A stretch of 64,000 nt of DNA from Pomphorhynchus laevis (taxonomy: Eukaryota > Acanthocephala > Palaeacanthocephala > Echinorhynchida > Pomphorhynchidae), in contig WNNJ02000401.1 in the NCBI GenBank assembly GCA_012934845.2, positions 1 to 64,000 on the forward strand, in the 5' to 3' direction. The notes beneath the pieces are model-generated. The model ran no database searches and was not told where the DNA came from. It was given only the letters and a program-made list of their open reading frames with translations. Made by a program: the position numbers and the translations under genes. Positions within the stretch are counted from its first letter, which is position 1; every line of letters begins with the position of its first letter. Positions 10,287-21,356 of the stretch are shown in pieces.

Positions 10287-13200
10287 CTATAGTCTCTTTT
10301 CAGAGATTCCGGACTGGAAACCCCTATGTAGAAGGCAATCTCTAGACATCCTCAAAACGTGTCCAAGCCGCATCAACTGACTTTCATCGATGTAAAGAAG
10401 CAACGACTTTACTTCGAATCCATCCCTGATGACCGAATTCCTAACCTTATCTCTAAAGCTAAGATTGGTCACATTGCGAAAGGACCTCATTTCAATCGTA
10501 TGTATCCGAGATCTTATTCTTTTGGTCATAATTCAAAGCTCATGGCCATAGATTAAGATTGGATCGGAAATTGCGTGGTAAACCGAGAACTTTGCCTGAG
10601 AACTTAACTCTCGCTTTACCACGACAGACCTGTACAAAAAGCGCATTGCTGAGTTAGCAAAACAGATAAGGTTATCAATTTTCCTGATTTTTCTGTCATC
10701 CCTTGAGAACAATACCCCGAGATTCTTGAAGTCATTCAAATCAGGAAGAATTTTCCCCGATCCGGGTTGATATCGATACCTGAGTCATATAGAAACACAG
10801 AGACTGTGTTCCTCTTTAATTAGAAATGTTATAATAAGAATGTGTTCCTATATAATGTTCCTCTATATACTGCTTCACTACGACAGACCTTTATAAAGAA
10901 AGCATTGCTCCGCTAGCTGCACAAATCCGCTTCTCAGTCTCCTTAATGTTCCTGTCGTCCATCGAGAACAATACTCCAAGATACTTAAAATCCTCCACAT
11001 CAGGAAGAACCTTTTCTCATTTTCCGAATTGACATTTGGACCTGAATCCGAGACAAAGACAGAGACAGTCTTAAAGGTACTAACTAATACCCTGCTGCTT
11101 AATATTTATTGTAAATCAATCTAGTAGGCATTGTAAGTCTTCGGGACAATAAGCTAACAAGAAAACATCATCTGCAAAAGCAGAGATGGTATCCTGATAA
11201 AACCTAACTGAAGGCTAACATCCGACAGCGCAGCCCGTATTGTAATTTTGTTTATATAAACAAGGAACAAAAGTGGAGAAAATGGACAACCCTGACGAAG
11301 CCCAACACCTACAGGAAATGATTCAGACTTACTGCCTAGAATATGCACACAACTTGTACTTTGTTAATAAAGAGAAGCTAGAGCTACCCAAAGATAGTAT
11401 AGTACTCTATTAGTAGATTAGTAACTCCAACAACCTTACTCGTGGAACTCGTTCGAACGGCTTCTCCAAATCTACAAAGAACATGTAGATCTGTTAAGCG
11501 AACTCCCAAGACAGTTCGAGGATAGTTGAGAGTAAAGAGCTGATTCGTAGTTCCACGACCTGAAAGAAAGCAGCATTTTTCATCTCGCAACTGTCTCTCA
11601 ACTATAGGCAACTAAGAATATTGATGCAGAAATAATTGGAACACACTCTTCGCTTACCTTTCTTAAAGGTCGAAATTACTACTCTAGTTCGGCACTCACT
11701 AGGCACCTTTCCCGACTTAAATGCAACGTTGATGATCCGTGATTGCCACTTCATGCCAACAACGTCGAGAGCGTTTAAAGCTTTAGGTCGAATCTCATCT
11801 ACTCCAAAAGACTTGTAATTACGAAATTTTTTAACAACAGCAATGACCTCTTCCAATGAGATGAGCTCTTCCGTTAATTCTAAAAGATCTACTTCTACGA
11901 GAGATGGCATATCTACCGGATAAAGAAGACTTCTAAAATGTTCTTTCCAACATCTAAGAATTTCTTGAATGTCAGTCAGCATAGATCATCTCGTGTCATA
12001 GACAGTTTGAGGAGTTTTCTGCTTTCTAACACGAATGCTTTTGATTGTCATCAGAACATCATCGAAGTTGACATATAATCAAGTTCTAAGTGCACTCTAA
12101 AATTCTCCAAGCCGTCTTCTTCGCTTCGGTAACTGCTAGAACTGAAGCTCTCTTTGCTCTTCGGTACTTTCTATAGCTTCCACTGATTTATCTGACAAAA
12201 TTGCCTTATAAGCAGCTTGTTCTGTTGAACGAAATCTCTAACTGTTGTTGTCCACCAAGCAGTTCGAGTATTTTCACCGTGAAAAGCATTTAAGGGCTTC
12301 GGGCCAGATCATTTCACACCTACTCTGGCGAGCGAGGATCTGAACATCTCCCATTTCTGATCAATGCTCTTAACCACTTATGGCAACCGAGATAAGTCAT
12401 CCCGGATGTAGCCAGAAAAACGTTCTTTGACAAAAGCATATGTTAGACGCTTCCAGCACGCCCTCACACAACGTTTGGTTATACCAGGCTTGTCTTGCGT
12501 CCTACCCTGCCATCGAAGTTTACTAACTACAAGGTAGTGATCGGTTGACAGCTCATCTCCTCTCTTCACATGAGTGTCTAGAACATAACGCTGCAGATCA
12601 GATGAAATTATTACAGCATGCATTATTGATATTTGACAGATATAATCCTGGTGTTATGTGCACTTATGGATCTTTTCATGCTTAAACATGATGTTGGTAG
12701 GCACAAATTGTTACGAGTACAAAAATGCAAAAGTTCAATGCAGCATGCATTCAAATCATAGAGTCAGTTCATTCACAACATTCCTTTTCAAGTGCTACTG
12801 TCCCTTCTATCATGAACACCTAAGTTTCCCAATAAAACGAGTAAATATCCCACAGGAGTACTATCAAGCAGAGCCTGAATATCTTCCACAAAGGCTGCGT
12901 ATTTTGAGATAATGTTGCGAGCATACGCATACACAACAGTTATCCCCTTTCCTTCTTTGACTCAAAGTCTCGGAGAAACCAACATTTCGTTTACTGGGGT
13001 AAACCTCTCTGCCACAAACGACAACCGGGGGCTTGTAAGTATCCCTACACCCGCATGTCGATTCTTTCCGTTGGTAATTCCCGAATCAATCACGGTTCTA
13101 CCTTGATCCTAAAGTTTAGTTCCAGTTCTAGTATAGTAAAGAGAAGTCACTTCGACTATTTCAAGTCCGAAGCGAACCATATCTTTTACGAATTTTGGTT

Positions 13201-13340
13201 CATTCCCTTCCAGAAATATGATATTCTACGTTCATACATAAAGGCTAGTCCGTTTCGGATGTTGATGCCTCTTTCGCTGTATCTGTACAAATGCCTGGTC
13301 ACACGGCACCCGACAATGAAAACTGCTACGGTCAGTGGTT
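10287..13340 (-). mobile_element. RTE/Rex-like LINE, decayed
   Basis: Minus-strand blocks match the endonuclease/RT of RTE/Rex-like LINEs. The endonuclease has VGILTSPRLSFVAERFTPV and ITVVYAYARNIISKYAAFV (13.05-12.85 kb), LLVLLGNLGVHD, and RGDELSTDHYLVVSKLRW (12.55 kb). The RT has EILRCWKEHFRSLL and KSFGVDEIRPKALNALD (11.95-11.75 kb), then FKKGKRRVCSNYF, a remnant with SGRGTTNQLFTL, and GLRQGCPFSPLLFLVYI (11.3 kb). The thumb/tail has YRSVVVKRELSSQAKFSVYH (10.6 kb) and RIRSRIHTIEMRSFRNV (10.5 kb). Block order is normal, but many frame changes and stops are present. No intact YADD motif was found. Confidence 0.8.
10600..11065 (-). repeat. Internal direct duplication in the RTE-like LINE
   Basis: The segment beginning cgacagacctgtacaaaaag (about 10621) recurs diverged as cgacagacctttataaagaa (about 10881). 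Both continue through a gagaacaata block, an agattcttgaagtc/agatacttaaaatc block and an atcaggaagaa block. Each is about 170 bp and the offset is about 260 bp. Both encode the NLGVLFSRDDRKIR-type part of the LINE. Confidence 0.7.
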
Positions 13341-13404
13341 AGTTGACTATTGTTCTTCGTATTCGATTAATATTTCGTAAATATGTTGATCGCCATTTTT
13401 ATTG

Positions 13405-13835
13405 TCTAGGATTGTTTGTTCGGTTATCTCTTGTTACCGATATCCTTTGATAATCTAACTTCGGTACTGTAAGGAACAAGGTCTCAGAGACACTCTTACG
13501 CCTTTTCGTCCATTTTCCAATCTGCCGTTGGAGTCATCTGAGTGATTTTGTTTGTTCGGCTATCTTCCGTTCTCAATATCCTTTGATGATTCAACATCGC
13601 TACTGTAAAGAAACAGGCTTTACTGACTCTCTCCTATCTTTTCGTCTATTGCACATTCTGCCGTTGAAATCATCAAAGGGATTTTGTTTGTTCAACCATC
13701 TCCCGTTTTCGATATCATTCGATGATCCAGGCCTCTGTGACTCTCTTCTGCCATTTAGTTAATTGTCCAATTCGTCGTTGGAGTCATCGGTGGGATTTGA
13801 GATAGTCTATGAAAGGACTATCCATACGGCTGATG
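13405..13835 (-). repeat. Three tandem units of about 140 bp (LINE 5' region)
   Basis: Units begin near 13409, 13551 and 13689 with tttgttcggctatct-like sequence. Each contains a gatatcctttgatgatt-like block, an actgtaa/ggaacaagg block, a cttttcgtc block and a cgttggagtcatc-like end. They lie just upstream (minus sense) of the RTE-like endonuclease, where repeated promoter units of LINEs are found. The role is inferred. Confidence 0.65.
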
Positions 13836-13839
13836 CAAG

Positions 13840-14630
13840 CCGGTCAATTATTTAGCCGTTGATTAACTAATGTTAAACATACGTTGCCTGGTCAGCTCCA
13901 CAAAGAGGCTTATTGGCAATAGGTGTCAGTTTAATACTTAATTGACTGGCACCTATAGGGCCTATTCAAGAAATGATTTCTCTAATACAGCCGAATATAT
14001 AGTTGCAGGTAGCCCGACCTACATACATGCATTTTTTTGTGCGTTTTCGTAGGTTATCAGTTGGCATCCTAATTTTTTCTCGCTACTATTTTTACCACGA
14101 GAGTGATCAGTTTATCGATTTGAGCAGTGAAAAATACAAACAATTACGAATAAGATTATTAGCGAGTACTTGTCATTAAAAAAGTTACTGTAATGTGTCA
14201 GTGTTTACTTCAACGAGTTATATCACAGAAGATGCAACTAATCATGAAAACGCTAAACAGATTCCTTATACTATGACACAGTGGTTAACTACAAGATTTA
14301 TTAGATGAAACTCTGTACTTAAACCAAAGTGCATACCAAGTACTAACGTAGTCAAACGAGTTGATTAAAAAACGCTTCTGTCAAGAGAACAATTGATCAA
14401 ATTTGTCAATACCTCTGCTTCGATTAAAACCTTGGAACAATCAAACACAATTGAGAGTCCGTATTATCAATGGGATGATGATTTCAATAGACGTACATAA
14501 TTGAGATATTAAGTGCAATGCATCATGAATGCATATACATTGACCAGGAAGCATTTCTTCAAAGAGTACCGCTAAATTGTGTTGCCCACATAATAACAAA
14601 GGTTTTCTTAAAAAATCCAAAAGGTTAAAT
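13840..14630. other. No gene recognised
   Basis: Moderately AT-rich sequence between two LINE copies. I see no coding block, terminal repeat or RNA gene. Confidence 0.4.
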
Positions 14631-14639
14631 GAGACATAC

Positions 14640-16180
14640 AAAACAGAGGAGAAAATAGTCAACAACCAAAAAAATGTATTTAAACATGGTAGTCTTCTGG
14701 ATACATCTTCTTCTTACGGCCACAGGTCCACGGGGATCTGAGCCCACCAACCGATTCAACACGCCGCCTTTCGACTGAACCACCCGGGGTCTTTCACCCC
14801 CCCCCGAAGAATCCAATCGAGACGGACTATGCTGGGTAAACGAGAGACGCGGAGCTTAAGAAACCTTAGCTTTGCCCTGGGGACGTCCTCTCGAAAAGAA
14901 GACTAATCCCGAGAGAGCTCAAGTGCTTCAGAGGCACACCTGTGTTTTCCCTTTCAATGACAGATGTTGATCCCGTTTCAGGGCCCACCTAGCTTTCTTC
15001 AGGATACGTTTGAATCTATCCAGTCAGCTTTCGCCGACCAGTTCACCGTTCAGGTGAACCCTATGTATTTTACTTACTTGTGAAGGTAGAAAGTGGTTCA
15101 GAGGCAAATATGGAGGAGAGCGCAGAGAGTGCTAATCTCTTAAGTTTTTGCTTTGTAGCAGGGGTGCCATGAAAGACGACCACCTGCGATTTAGTTGAGT
15201 TTAAAATTAGATTGGATATGGGTAACTGGTCTTTTAATGTGAAAAAAACGGCTGATGTCAGAGGCTACGCCTTTACACCTGTGTCCAGTGAACAGGGCTG
15301 TGGTGTCATCAGCGTACACCACAAGACGTTGTTCGCGTTTAAATATTTTGAATAAGTTAATAGAGGCAGCAAGATATAAGATAGGAGAAAGATGGGATCA
15401 TTGAGGTACACCCGTAATAGAGTAGAAATGACGCGCATCAGGGTCGTCTTCATAGTAAAATCGCTTGGTATACAGCAGGATCTCCACTCTGTTCACAATT
15501 CTCGCAGGCAACCCGAGGGACCTGAGAGAAGAGATCACAAAAGGAATGGAGATGCGGTCAAATGCAGCAGAAAAGTCAAGGAAAACAGCCACAACTAGAC
15601 GATGGCTATATTCACGACAAAACTGCTTCACCTCAACAACTGCTAAATGGACCAAGCGTCCTTTGACGAACCCATGAAACCTGGAAGAATCAAATTACGC
15701 CTACTTGAATGGTCGCGGATTGTACGCGCAAGCGCTTTTTCGTAAATCGACACGAGGGCATTTTGAATCGAAATGGGTCGCAGATCTTTAAGGCATGAGC
15801 AGGATTTTTTCTTAGGAATAAAAACACGCTTACTAATATTGATGCCTGCTACATCGGATGGGGAGGCTAAAAGCATTGTGACGGCCACCTCTCTTCTCTG
15901 ATCAGCTGTCAAAAGCTGACAGACCCGAGAATAAAGTGGAACGACGGATTTGGAGATGCCCGGGAGTAAACCTCAAGAGTTTACGATATCCGTAACAGAT
16001 AGATCCCTACTCCTGAAGTTACACCAAGGTGAGATTGGTTGAGGTGATCGAGTGGCTCAATAGTTGTGTAGGGCTAGTGACTCCTCCAACACTTTATTAA
16101 AACCAACATTCCCTATCTAACCCAATGCTCTATCCTTTCAACAAACTTCTCTTTCTTAAAAATCTTCCAAAAGGAAGACT
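14640..16180 (-). mobile_element. R1-like LINE, RT and 3' half (copy 1)
   Basis: Minus-strand RT blocks: FIPKKKSCSCLKDLRPIS and QNALVSIYEKALART (15.83-15.73 kb), SHRLVVAVFLDFSAAFDRIS (15.60 kb, first catalytic Asp), a GVPQ turn near 15.40 kb, and VVYADDTTALFTGH (15.33-15.28 kb, YADD). A thumb region follows with STKSQVVVFHGTPATKQK near 15.2 kb, and a tail with RPRVVQSKGGVLNRL near 14.78 kb. The same tail occurs in copy 2 at 33.7-33.8 kb. It is broken by several frame changes. The linker that precedes the RT (16.04-16.18 kb) is present a second time, inverted, at 17.79-17.93 kb. Confidence 0.8.
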
Positions 16181-16204
16181 GAGAAGGATTAATGCGAGCA
16201 ATAC

Positions 16205-16445
16205 TCGTCGAATCCTTCAGCATTTTCTCATAAATGATGGATTCACTACACAGGTTTCCAAACACTGGAACAAACTAACTTATTTTGAATTTAAAGTCAT
16301 GTTATCTTCCTCCCCAACACTACAAAACTCAGGGACTGTTTAATCGTAAAAGCAAAATCATTAATTGTCGTTATTACTAAAACGCAAAAAAACAGGTTTA
16401 GAGAGCATTTATTCGTAAAACGAGATAGAATTCAAGATGTAAAAA
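16205..16445 (+). repeat. Dispersed repeat, also at 45.0 and 45.4 kb
   Basis: A block with cattttctcataaatgatg, tgaatttaaagtcatgttat, atcgtaaaagcaaaatca, attgtcgtta and aaaacgagatagaattcaa recurs at 45020-45235 and in part at 45440-45480. It is noncoding and its class is unknown. In this place it lies between the R1-like LINE and PLE fragments. Confidence 0.6.
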
Positions 16446-16449
16446 ATCT

Positions 16450-17100
16450 TTATTAGACTTTTTTACTAGACTTATTTTTATAGTTCTTTATTGATTTAGA
16501 CAAACTGATTTCTTTAGAAAAACTTCCTGTATTTACATAAAGATCTTTTAGTTTATCTCAATAAACTAACACTTTATTTTTCTTATTCCTTTTATCACTA
16601 TGACTTCTTTGCTTGCGGCCAATTAGATTATTATAATAAAACTGTTTATTATTTACTATACTACTTTTGGCAATTCATTGTACCATGTCATTCAATCCTA
16701 ATGGGTACATGGAATTAAGCGTTTTAATACAAAAATCTTCTTTTTCTAATAGTTTTTGATTTAATATTGATATGTTTTCTTCGATAATATGTTCTAAAAT
16801 AAATAATTTACAGTTTTTAATATCATGTCCTATTAATCTCATATGTTTGTGAAATATAGTTTGACTATTATGCTGTATATTATATATGTGTTGCCTAAAC
16901 CTAGTGTTTAACATTTGATATGTTTTTCCTATATATTGCAATCCACATGTACATTGTATTAGATACACTACACCTGCGGTTTTGCAGTTACAATTATTAA
17001 TATTTAATGAATAACATTTGTTTGTCGTATTACCTACAATACAATTATTATTTATAACATCACAAACTTTACTATTTTTTGCCACATTTTATGATCTAAA
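16450..17100 (-). mobile_element. PLE: GIY-YIG endonuclease followed by the N-terminal start of another unit
   Basis: A frame of about 136 codons (17085-16675) encodes the PLE GIY-YIG endonuclease: a Cys pair region, GVVYLIQCTCGLQYIGKTYQ, LNTRFRQHIYNIQH, then FHKHMRLIGHDIKNCKL and EKEDFCIKTLNSMYPLGLND. The Y-Y spacing and Arg match the nuclease core. Continuing on the same strand, 16640-16440 has the N-terminal PLE stretch (HSDKRNKKNK-like, then LYVNTGSFSKEIS). A tail is thus followed by a head, the tandem or pseudo-LTR layout known for PLEs. This endonuclease frame is well kept, but the rest of the element is missing. Confidence 0.8.
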
Positions 17101-17156
17101 ATAAAAATCCGTTAGTATTTACGTACGTTTTCGATCTGGTTGTGTACATGTAACTT

Positions 17157-17935
17157 TTGTTAAGCCACAATGTCTACATCCGTCCAGGGGAAATTCACAA
17201 GAACCGTGACCTCCTGGATTATATTATTGACAGCGGTTATGACATGATACTTTGGATTTCAACGACAGAACTGGTCGTTGGATCAATGCAGCAATATGCA
17301 GAGCTAGGAACGGTTATCTTATTCACAAACCCTCGTCACCTACCTTTCATTGCACATCAAGAAATTCTATCCTCGACATTTTACTGCCTTACTCGAGGTG
17401 GTTGTTAAAACCCTTCTGCACGGAGCAGTCGCGCCAGCAATTGTCCACCTCTCATGACCTAATTCGTTAACGAATTGAGAAAGATATGTTGTTTCGAAGG
17501 AGGTTTCACTTTGATCCGATCAGAGTGGCCCTCTTTAAAGCGGCTATCCAACTCTTTCCTAGAATAGGAAATGAGAATTTGACCGAATTTAATAACTACC
17601 TCTTTTCGCAAGTTACCGCAATTTTATCAACTACCTATAAAGGTCGTATATCCAATCCCACTACAATGAAACTTAAGGTCCTACGAAATTGCTGAACCTC
17701 CTTAATCCCACTGCTTCCGCTAGACATGCTCTCTTTAATGAATACTAGAGCACTAGATATAGATTCCAGCTGAATAGGGATAGGACGAGTATTGCTCGCC
17801 TTAATCCTTCTCAGTCTTCCTTTTGGAAGATTTTCAAGAAGTTTGTTTGCTGGAAGGATAGAGCATTGGGTTGGATATGGAATGTTGGCCTTGATAAAGT
17901 TTTTGAGGAGTGACTTGTCCTACACAACTAGGGAG
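17157..17935 (+). mobile_element. R1-like LINE, endonuclease end and linker, inverted piece
   Basis: Plus-strand reading gives HNVYIRPGEIHKNRDLLDYI, then DFNDRTGRWINAA (endonuclease DFND box near 17250), LLKPFCTEQSRQQLSTSHDL, HFDPIRVALFKAAIQLFPR, and RVLLALILLSLPFG (another frame). The order agrees with copy 2, where the same blocks run from 35.90 down to 35.10 kb. It faces copy 1 (14.64-16.18 kb) and shares about 140 bp of the linker with it. See the finding on a possible twin-priming inversion. Confidence 0.7.
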
Positions 17936-17937
17936 AA

Positions 17938-18560
17938 AATATAGTTACAATTATTATTAATATTTAATAAAAAAACATTTGTTTGTCGTATTACTTACAA
18001 TACAATTATTATTTATAACATCACAAACTATACAATTGTTTCTATTACATTTAAAAGATCTAAAATTGAAATCATTAGTACTTACGTATTTTTCCAATAT
18101 GGTTGAGTACATGTAACTTTTAACTCATAATTTTTAACGTTGCTTTTTCGTTGCTTATAATTGTATTAAGATCTTTCAGCTTATTATCTCTTCAAAGTTG
18201 TTTTAATATTTCTAATTCCTTGTACCACGTCATTCAATCCTAATGGGTACATGGAATTAAGCGTTTTAATCCAAAAATCTTCTTTTTCTAATAGTTTTTG
18301 ATTTAATATTGATATGTTTTCTTCGATAATATGTTCTAAAATAAATAATTTACAGTTTTTAATATCATGTCCTATTAATCTCATATGTTTATGAAATATA
18401 GTTTGACTATTATTCTGTATATTATATATGTGTTGCCTAAACCTAGTTTTTAACATTTGATATGTTTTTCCTATATACTGCAATCCACATATACATTGTA
18501 TAAGATACACTACACCTGGGTATTGCAGTTACAATTATTATTAATATTTAATGAAAAACA
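17938..18560 (-). mobile_element. PLE GIY-YIG fragment, second copy
   Basis: The frame at 18510-18184 reads MYLIQCICGLQYIGKTYQML, KTRFRQHIYNIQNNSQTIFH, KLLEKEDFWIKTLNSMYPLG and LNDVVQGIRNIKTTLKR. It is very similar to the 16.7-17.1 kb copy. The sequence 17940-18140 repeats the stretch upstream of the endonuclease. Both copies lie in the same orientation. Confidence 0.8.
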
Positions 18561-18589
18561 TTTGTTATTTATTAACAAATGTTTATAAA

Positions 18590-18825
18590 CGTTATTACAA
18601 ATGTTTTATAAACGTCTGTTATTTATTAGTCAATTCATAAAAATGACGTTTATTTTAAATTTTATTTTTTATTTTTATTTTTAACTTGATTTAAATTATA
18701 GAAAATCTAAAAACAATTATTAATTTTATTATTTAATTATTAAATTTTGATTTAGCATTATTATGTTTTGTTTATTTTATAATTATATAACAATACGTAG
18801 ACTCAGTTAGCTGATTTAATTTGTC
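18590..18825 (-). repeat. Short repeat family ('ACTGAGTCTACGTAT' head), copy 1
   Basis: Minus-strand reading starts aatcagctaactgagtctac gtattg, passes an AT-rich core with atgctaaatcaaaatttaat and aacttaaatcaagtt, and ends ttttatgaattgactaataa ataacagac. The same head-core-end layout is seen at 19.60, 31.54, 43.86, 44.12, 49.08, 49.62, 56.88 and 63.77 kb. It is noncoding and could be a MITE or a SINE-like element. Confidence 0.65.
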
Positions 18826-18829
18826 GTAT

Positions 18830-19000
18830 TGCTTACGATACAATTATTATTTATAACATTACAAACTTTACAATTTTTCTGTTACATTTAAAAGATCTAA
18901 AATTAAAATCATTAGTACTTCGTGTGTTTCCAATTTGGTTGAGTAAATGTAACTTTTGCCATGCCATAATTTTTAACGTTGCTTTTTCGGTGTCGCCACA
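18830..19000 (-). mobile_element. PLE fragment, region before GIY-YIG
   Basis: tcgtattgcttacgatacaa to tttttaacgttgctttttcgg closely repeats 17.98-18.14 kb, the stretch that precedes the PLE endonuclease. It adds a third partial copy in the same orientation. Confidence 0.6.
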
Positions 19001-19145
19001 TACTTAAGTTGACCCATCCAGCAGCATATGACAGGGGGCTGCTCCGCTTAAGGCGGTTGCAGGCTGGAACAATATCTAAAAAGATCTACCACCTTCACTC
19101 TACGCGCTCCGCGACCTAGCTATTGGTCATTACCAGTGAAGCAGT
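18990..19145 (+). pseudogene. LINE ORF2 C-terminal scrap
   Basis: A GC-richer island reads AVAGWNNI, then KDLPPSLYALRDLAIGHYQ after one stop. This resembles the end of CR1/Jockey-type ORF2 proteins, where an AxxWN-LP block is followed by a short basic tail. It is too short to place in a family. Confidence 0.35.
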
Positions 19146-19596
19146 TTACATTTTCTTTCAAGTGATACAGTTTACATTTTTAAGTGTTTACACCTTGGGA
19201 TGCAAACTTCTCCCTTTTTTAAATTAATAATTCCTCAAATTGTTTGAAAATAAGAAAAAATAATAACGTCGTAACCAATAATACATAGTTTCAGTATTTC
19301 TGACAGAGGTCATATTACCGGGAAAACAAAGTTCACAGGTCAATAGCATGTCAGTAGAGCAAATCAAATCAGCTAACTGAGCTGATTAATCAAATCAGCT
19401 AATTAATATTTTGTGCACATCATCTAATTTTATCACATATTATATATGTCTGTTCCGTTTATGCTAGATGATTCTGGAGTTGAATGGTACAATTAGATTA
19501 ATTGTATGAAGTTCTTTACTGTCAATTTTAAACTAATCAGTATCCTTCTTATAATGCTTTTAAAAATAACTTGACAAACGAAAGAATTCTAGATCA

Positions 19597-19875
19597 AATC
19601 AGCTAACTGAGTCTACGTATTCAATATGATTATAAAATAGACAAAACAACAATGCTAAATCAAAATTTAATAATTAAATAATAAAATAAATAATTGTTAT
19701 AAAATTTTATATAACTTAAATCAAGTAAATAAAAAAATTAAAATTTTAAATAAAAGTCATTTTTATGAATTGACTAATAAATAACAGACATTGGATCAGA
19801 ATAAGAATCATAAGACATCAGGAGGAACCTCCATGCTATCAGGTTTCGGCCCCTATCTCCTCCATGTGTACATTG
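19597..19875 (+). repeat. Short repeat family, copy 2 (full)
   Basis: Runs from aaatcagctaactgagtcta (19597) through an AT-rich core to gaattgactaataaataaca (19767) and then the end block gctatcaggtttcggcccct (19837). That end block is shared with 44340, 49205 and 57030, so a full unit is about 250-280 bp. Imperfect ccctatctcctcc/ggaggaacctcc pairing could fold the end. Confidence 0.65.
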
Positions 19876-19904
19876 TATTAGATACACTATAACTGCGGTA
19901 TTAA

Positions 19905-20195
19905 TAAATTTAATTTAACTTGACTGCATCTGTGAGCTGAAAATCTTCTGAATGTGACACGACATTGTCCTCACAGATATTGTTCCTATTTTTAATACAG
20001 AAGAACGCTACTAATTAATCTAGGTGGGTCTAATCAGCTGCTGACTCAGCCACACATTTTAAGTTTCGACCCTTATTATCTGCTTACTCCGTACACTTGT
20101 TTTGATCGGATTCGTACACAGGACGTATGTATCTCGATTCCAAGCTACATCCATTAGGCTGGCTGCTCCACTGGTGTATATATACATTTATGTAT
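19905..20195 (-). mobile_element. tRNA-derived SINE, copy 1
   Basis: The minus strand reads gtggagcagccagcctaatg, then gtgtacgaatccgatc (20120 region). These are A-box-like and B-box-like motifs of a tRNA-type RNA polymerase III promoter. The body has cagctgattagacccaccta (20040-20020), agtagcgttcttctgtatta, aataggaacaatatctgtga, and ends agatgcagtcaagttaaatt. Copy 2 and the 41.06 kb copy share head or body. Family name unknown. Confidence 0.7.
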
Positions 20196-20299
20196 ATTAC
20201 TTTCAGTAGGTGATCGTATTCTGGCGATCTATTGGAAACCTACCGATTTGTGTGATCCGCTAGCCGGATAACTGTTTTTAATGTGTCATTTGCAATGAA

Positions 20300-20485
20300 T
20301 GCTTTTAATTTTACTTGACTGCATCTTTGAGCTGAAATTCTTCTGATTGTGGCACGATATTACCCTCACAGGTATTGTTCCTATTTTTGATACAGCAAGA
20401 GGCTACTAATCAGCCTGAGTGGGTCTCATCAGCTACCATATCAGCAAAGCTCGCGAATCGACGTTCTTGTTGTGCACTTGAATTC
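20300..20485 (-). mobile_element. tRNA-derived SINE, copy 2 (truncated head)
   Basis: The minus strand has a B-box-like gtcgattcgcgag near 20462-20450, then tagctgatgagacccactca (20440-20418), agtagcctcttgctgtatca, aataggaacaatacctgtga, and ends agatgcagtcaagtaaaatt. It is about 85% identical to copy 1 in the body by eye. The same orientation and similar ends suggest two insertions into one AT-rich site. Confidence 0.7.
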
Positions 20486-21225
20486 TTTTTTAAATAATTT
20501 CTTTAACTACTAAAGTACTAGTTATATGGAAATAGAATTTATATATCATATTGCAAAAAATATGAATTCAATACCAGAATTGAAAGGACTTTACGATCAG
20601 AAAAATATTCAATCCTGACTAATGTCCGAACAAAAAGCTAAAACCTTTATTATTAGATACTTCTAGAAACAGAATGAATTGCAACAAAAGAGTATAAATA
20701 TAGATTAAATGCAATAAATAATAGTAATTTTTTGGCGTCATTACGCCTTTATGGCGTCATGCTAGTACAACACTCGCTAACGCCATGAGGACGAAAAATT
20801 TGTAATTACAATCAAGAATTGAAATCATTATGTAATGATAATATTATAAACATTATAGAAACAGAATGAATTGCAACAAAAGGGTGATAGCACTAAAAAT
20901 AAAATTTACAATTCGTTACACAATTGGAATACATCAAAGATAAACATTTGGAAAACTTATATATTAGATAAAATTAGATTAATCTTTATTATATCAATCT
21001 TAATTTTGGTAAAATAAAATATTAGATAATGTATTAGATATTAGATCTTATATATTAGATAAAATTAAAAATAAAATGAACATAACAAACAATTATAAAA
21101 GGAAAGATCAAATTAATAAAGATATGTATAGAGAACTTACTAAATTAAAGCATAATAAGACAAAATTAAAAAGATAATTTAAATACCAAACAATTATAAG
21201 AGGAAAAATCAAATTAATAAAGATA

Positions 21226-21345
21226 TGGGTTTCGCCTCAACTTGCCATAGGCCGAGTTGAAGCCAACTCGTTTTTGTAAAATGGCGTTAATTCACCACAA
21301 GGTTTTTGTAAAATAATTTAACCCCTTTAAGGAATTTAATGTTTG
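21226..21345 (+). repeat. Extra copy of the Mutator-like element end
   Basis: gggtttcgcctcaacttgcc, then ggccgagttgaagccaactc and aattcaccacaaggtttttg. It matches the left end of the Mutator-like element at 21722 in the same orientation, about 500 bp upstream. It may be a second element end or a partial duplication. Confidence 0.55.
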
Positions 21346-21356
21346 AACATAACGCA

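Noticed and set aside
13405-13835. CRISPR-like array
   Set aside because: Units are about 140 bp and diverged throughout, with no short constant repeat and variable spacers, in a eukaryotic LINE context.
15392-15677. Open frames on the plus strand at 15.4-15.7 kb
   Set aside because: They lie opposite the minus-strand RT blocks (LDFSAAFD region) and have no family pattern of their own.
20740-20810. Hammerhead-like gaggacgaaaaatt string
   Set aside because: The same place in other PLE copies (21.44 and 43.55 kb) is coding sequence for GRKIxNY, and there is no CTGATGA partner.
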